Source: an uncultured Lachnospiraceae bacterium (GTDB taxonomy: Bacteria > Bacillota > Clostridia > Lachnospirales > Lachnospiraceae). Taken from it: a stretch of 64,000 bases of DNA. The notes under the pieces are model-generated. The model searched no databases, was not told the DNA's origin, and was given only the letters and a program-made list of their open reading frames with translations. The stretch covers positions 110,333 to 174,332 of the forward strand of contig CAJUJK010000004.1 of assembly GCA_910586705.1 (NCBI GenBank). Reading direction: 5' to 3'. Both the position numbers and the translations under genes were made by a program. Positions 62,655 through 64,000 of the stretch are shown here, one piece after another (position 1 is the first letter of the stretch; each line of letters starts with the position of its first letter).

Positions 62655-62739
62655 TACGCCGTACTAAAAAACTTTGTGCAAATAGTTTGGCTTATTTTCC
62701 CGATTGCACAAGTCAGGAATACTCAAAAAAGGAGAGATA

Positions 62740-63513
62740 ATGCCCATGGCAGCGCATCGTTATATGGAAGTGAAGCAGCTTGTCAAAGTTTACGATACCG
62801 GAAAGGTGAAAGCAAACGCCGTTGATCATGTCAGTTTTTATGTGGATCAAGGTGAGTTTATCGGTATTATGGGAGCATCCGGTTCCGGCAAAACCACACT
62901 TTTAAATATTCTGTCTACCATAGATACCATGTCCGAAGGACAAGTTCTCTATGACGGGGTGGATATTTCTGGAATGAATGAAGAAGAGTTATCGGACTTC
63001 CGGCAGAAAAATCTGGGGTTTGTCTTTCAGGACTATAATCTTTTGGATACACTGACGGTAGAAGAAAATATTATGCTGCCAATGATTTTAAATGGGGAAG
63101 AAAGAACGGAAAGCAGAATAAAGGATATAGCCGAAGCATTACATATCAGAGATATTCTGAGAAAGTTTCCGTATGAGGTTTCCGGCGGGCAGAAACAGCG
63201 GGCAGCCTGCGCAAGGGCGCTTGTCAACAAGCCGAAGCTGATTCTCGCCGATGAACCGACCGGGGCTTTGGACTCTAAATCATCCGCTGTGCTGCTGCGC
63301 GCTCTGCAGGTTATGAACAGGGAACTGGGCGCAACTATTTTGATGGTAACGCATGATGTGTTTTCGGCATGTTATTGTGAGAGAATTTTATTTTTGAGCG
63401 ACGGGAAAATATGTGCGGAACTGAACAGGGGAAGTATGGAAAAAAGAGAGTATCTGAACCGCATTCTTGATATACAGTCTCAGATCGGAGGTGAGGATAT
63501 TTATGCTGAATAA
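62740..63513 (+). CDS. ABC transporter ATPase, BceA/MacB-like
   Basis: ATPase of 257 residues with Walker A GASGSGKTTLLN, Q-loop FQDYNLLDTLTVEENI, signature VSGGQKQRAACARALVNKPK, Walker B LILADEPTGALDSKS and switch VTHDVF. It pairs with the FtsX-type permease that overlaps its end by 11 bases. Relatives export or sense peptide antibiotics. The start follows GGAG at five bases; a second ATG six bases later is possible. Confidence 0.94.
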   Translation: MPMAAHRYMEVKQLVKVYDTGKVKANAVDHVSFYVDQGEFIGIMGASGSGKTTLLNILSTIDTMSEGQVLYDGVDISGMNEEELSDFRQKNLGFVFQDYNLLDTLTVEENIMLPMILNGEERTESRIKDIAEALHIRDILRKFPYEVSGGQKQRAACARALVNKPKLILADEPTGALDSKSSAVLLRALQVMNRELGATILMVTHDVFSACYCERILFLSDGKICAELNRGSMEKREYLNRILDIQSQIGGEDIYAE

Positions 63514-64000
63514 ACTGGCGCTGAGAAATGCGGGGAGATTGTGGAAAGACTATCTGCACTATTTTCTGACCCTGTGTATGATAGCGGCTCTTGCCTTTTC
63601 CTTCCATTCCCTGCTTTTTTTAGAGGATATCCGCGCGATGATTTATTATGGAGATCGTGGTGAATTATCTACGGCAGGAACCATGTTAATCACCTTTATG
63701 TTTGTGTCCACCGCGGTCATTTTTATCATAGCGGCATGGCTGATCAATTATATGACGCGCTTTATTCTGGAAAAGAGGAGCCGGGAGTTTGCGGTTTATT
63801 TGTTATCGGGAATGAAGAAAGGACAAATTGCAAGTCTTTACATGAAAGAAAATCTTTTTCTTGGCGTGTGCGCGCTGGTCATGGGATTCCTTTTCGGAAG
63901 CTGGTTACGGCAGGCGTTGTTTTTCATTTTCTATAAAAGTATCGGGAAAAATTACAAGGTAAATACAGAAATATCCGCGGGCAGCATTTTGCTTACGGCA
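63503..64000 (+). CDS. FtsX-like ABC permease (BceB type), cut by window end
   Basis: Permease partner of the preceding ATPase. Only the first 166 codons are visible, and the frame stays open to the end. The protein begins MLNKLALRNAGRLWKDYL, has a membrane helix (FLTLCMIAALAFSFHSLLFL), and continues with IFIIAAWLINYMTRFILEKR and REFAVYLLSGMKKGQIASLY, typical of BceB/FtsX permeases. Overlap with the ATPase stop indicates coupling. Confidence 0.9.
   Translation, partial: MLNKLALRNAGRLWKDYLHYFLTLCMIAALAFSFHSLLFLEDIRAMIYYGDRGELSTAGTMLITFMFVSTAVIFIIAAWLINYMTRFILEKRSREFAVYLLSGMKKGQIASLYMKENLFLGVCALVMGFLFGSWLRQALFFIFYKSIGKNYKVNTEISAGSILLTA

Overview
The window is a chromosomal segment of a spore-forming, probably motile member of the Clostridia, most likely a Lachnospiraceae relative. 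This rests on gene content: SpoIID, a SpoIIQ-like protein and a SipL-type SPOCS/LysM protein for sporulation, a Cache-domain chemoreceptor, a type-2 IleS, and the gene order ispE-gntR-murI-DUF1934. Ribosome binding sites are strong GGAGG types. No rRNA, tRNA, CRISPR array, prophage or intact insertion sequence was seen. Almost everything looks like ordinary chromosome. Decayed material is limited to a collapsed Rpn/PD-(D/E)XK gene (26.9-27.4 kb) and a frameshifted fragment (34.9-35.2 kb).

Layout. 0-6 kb: the 3' end of ileS, a secreted propeller-like protein and glycogen phosphorylase with its own promoter and terminator. 6-13.7 kb: a large J-like/TPR protein paired with an HscC-type Hsp70, then HflX and a Fic protein. 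13.7-18.4 kb: an aconitase-family hydratase, a membrane-anchored LamG protein and a Ca-loop protein behind a good sigma-D promoter. 18.4-20.5 kb: the spoIID-spoIIQ pair. 20.5-32.1 kb: metabolic genes, including an amidohydrolase, a GH9-like lipoprotein, plsC, pyrC, a PNPOx-like protein, ogt and pyrK-pyrD, mixed with small accessory genes. 32.2-38.8 kb: a SUFU protein, sipL, a spermidine-synthase-like membrane fusion and a GH42 beta-galactosidase. 39-48 kb: an unknown conserved protein, ispE-gntR, murI, DUF1934, a trigger-factor-like lipoprotein, asnS and an NlpC/P60 hydrolase. 48-56.5 kb: a radical SAM protein, then larE-larB-larC followed directly by a complete NikA-type ABC importer. 56.7-60.2 kb: a chemoreceptor and a diguanylate cyclase. 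60.2-64 kb: a tiny membrane protein, a DapB-like dehydrogenase, and an XRE/ABC/FtsX cassette that runs off the end.

How the genes work together. The most coherent unit is 49.2-56.5 kb. LarB, LarC and LarE build the nickel-pincer nucleotide, and the adjoining family-5 binding protein, one ATPase and two permeases would supply nickel. No LarA-type racemase gene is present here, so the enzyme that uses the cofactor lies elsewhere or is unknown. Several regulatory arrangements are unusual. A terminator-like 18-bp stem lies inside the spoIID signal-anchor codons. The sipL ribosome binding site forms one arm of a terminator-like hairpin. Palindromes matching GntR/FCD operators sit on the ispE-gntR promoter. 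A promoter-leader-terminator arrangement precedes the Ca-loop gene. A 59-codon membrane protein gene lies behind tandem LytTR-like repeats.
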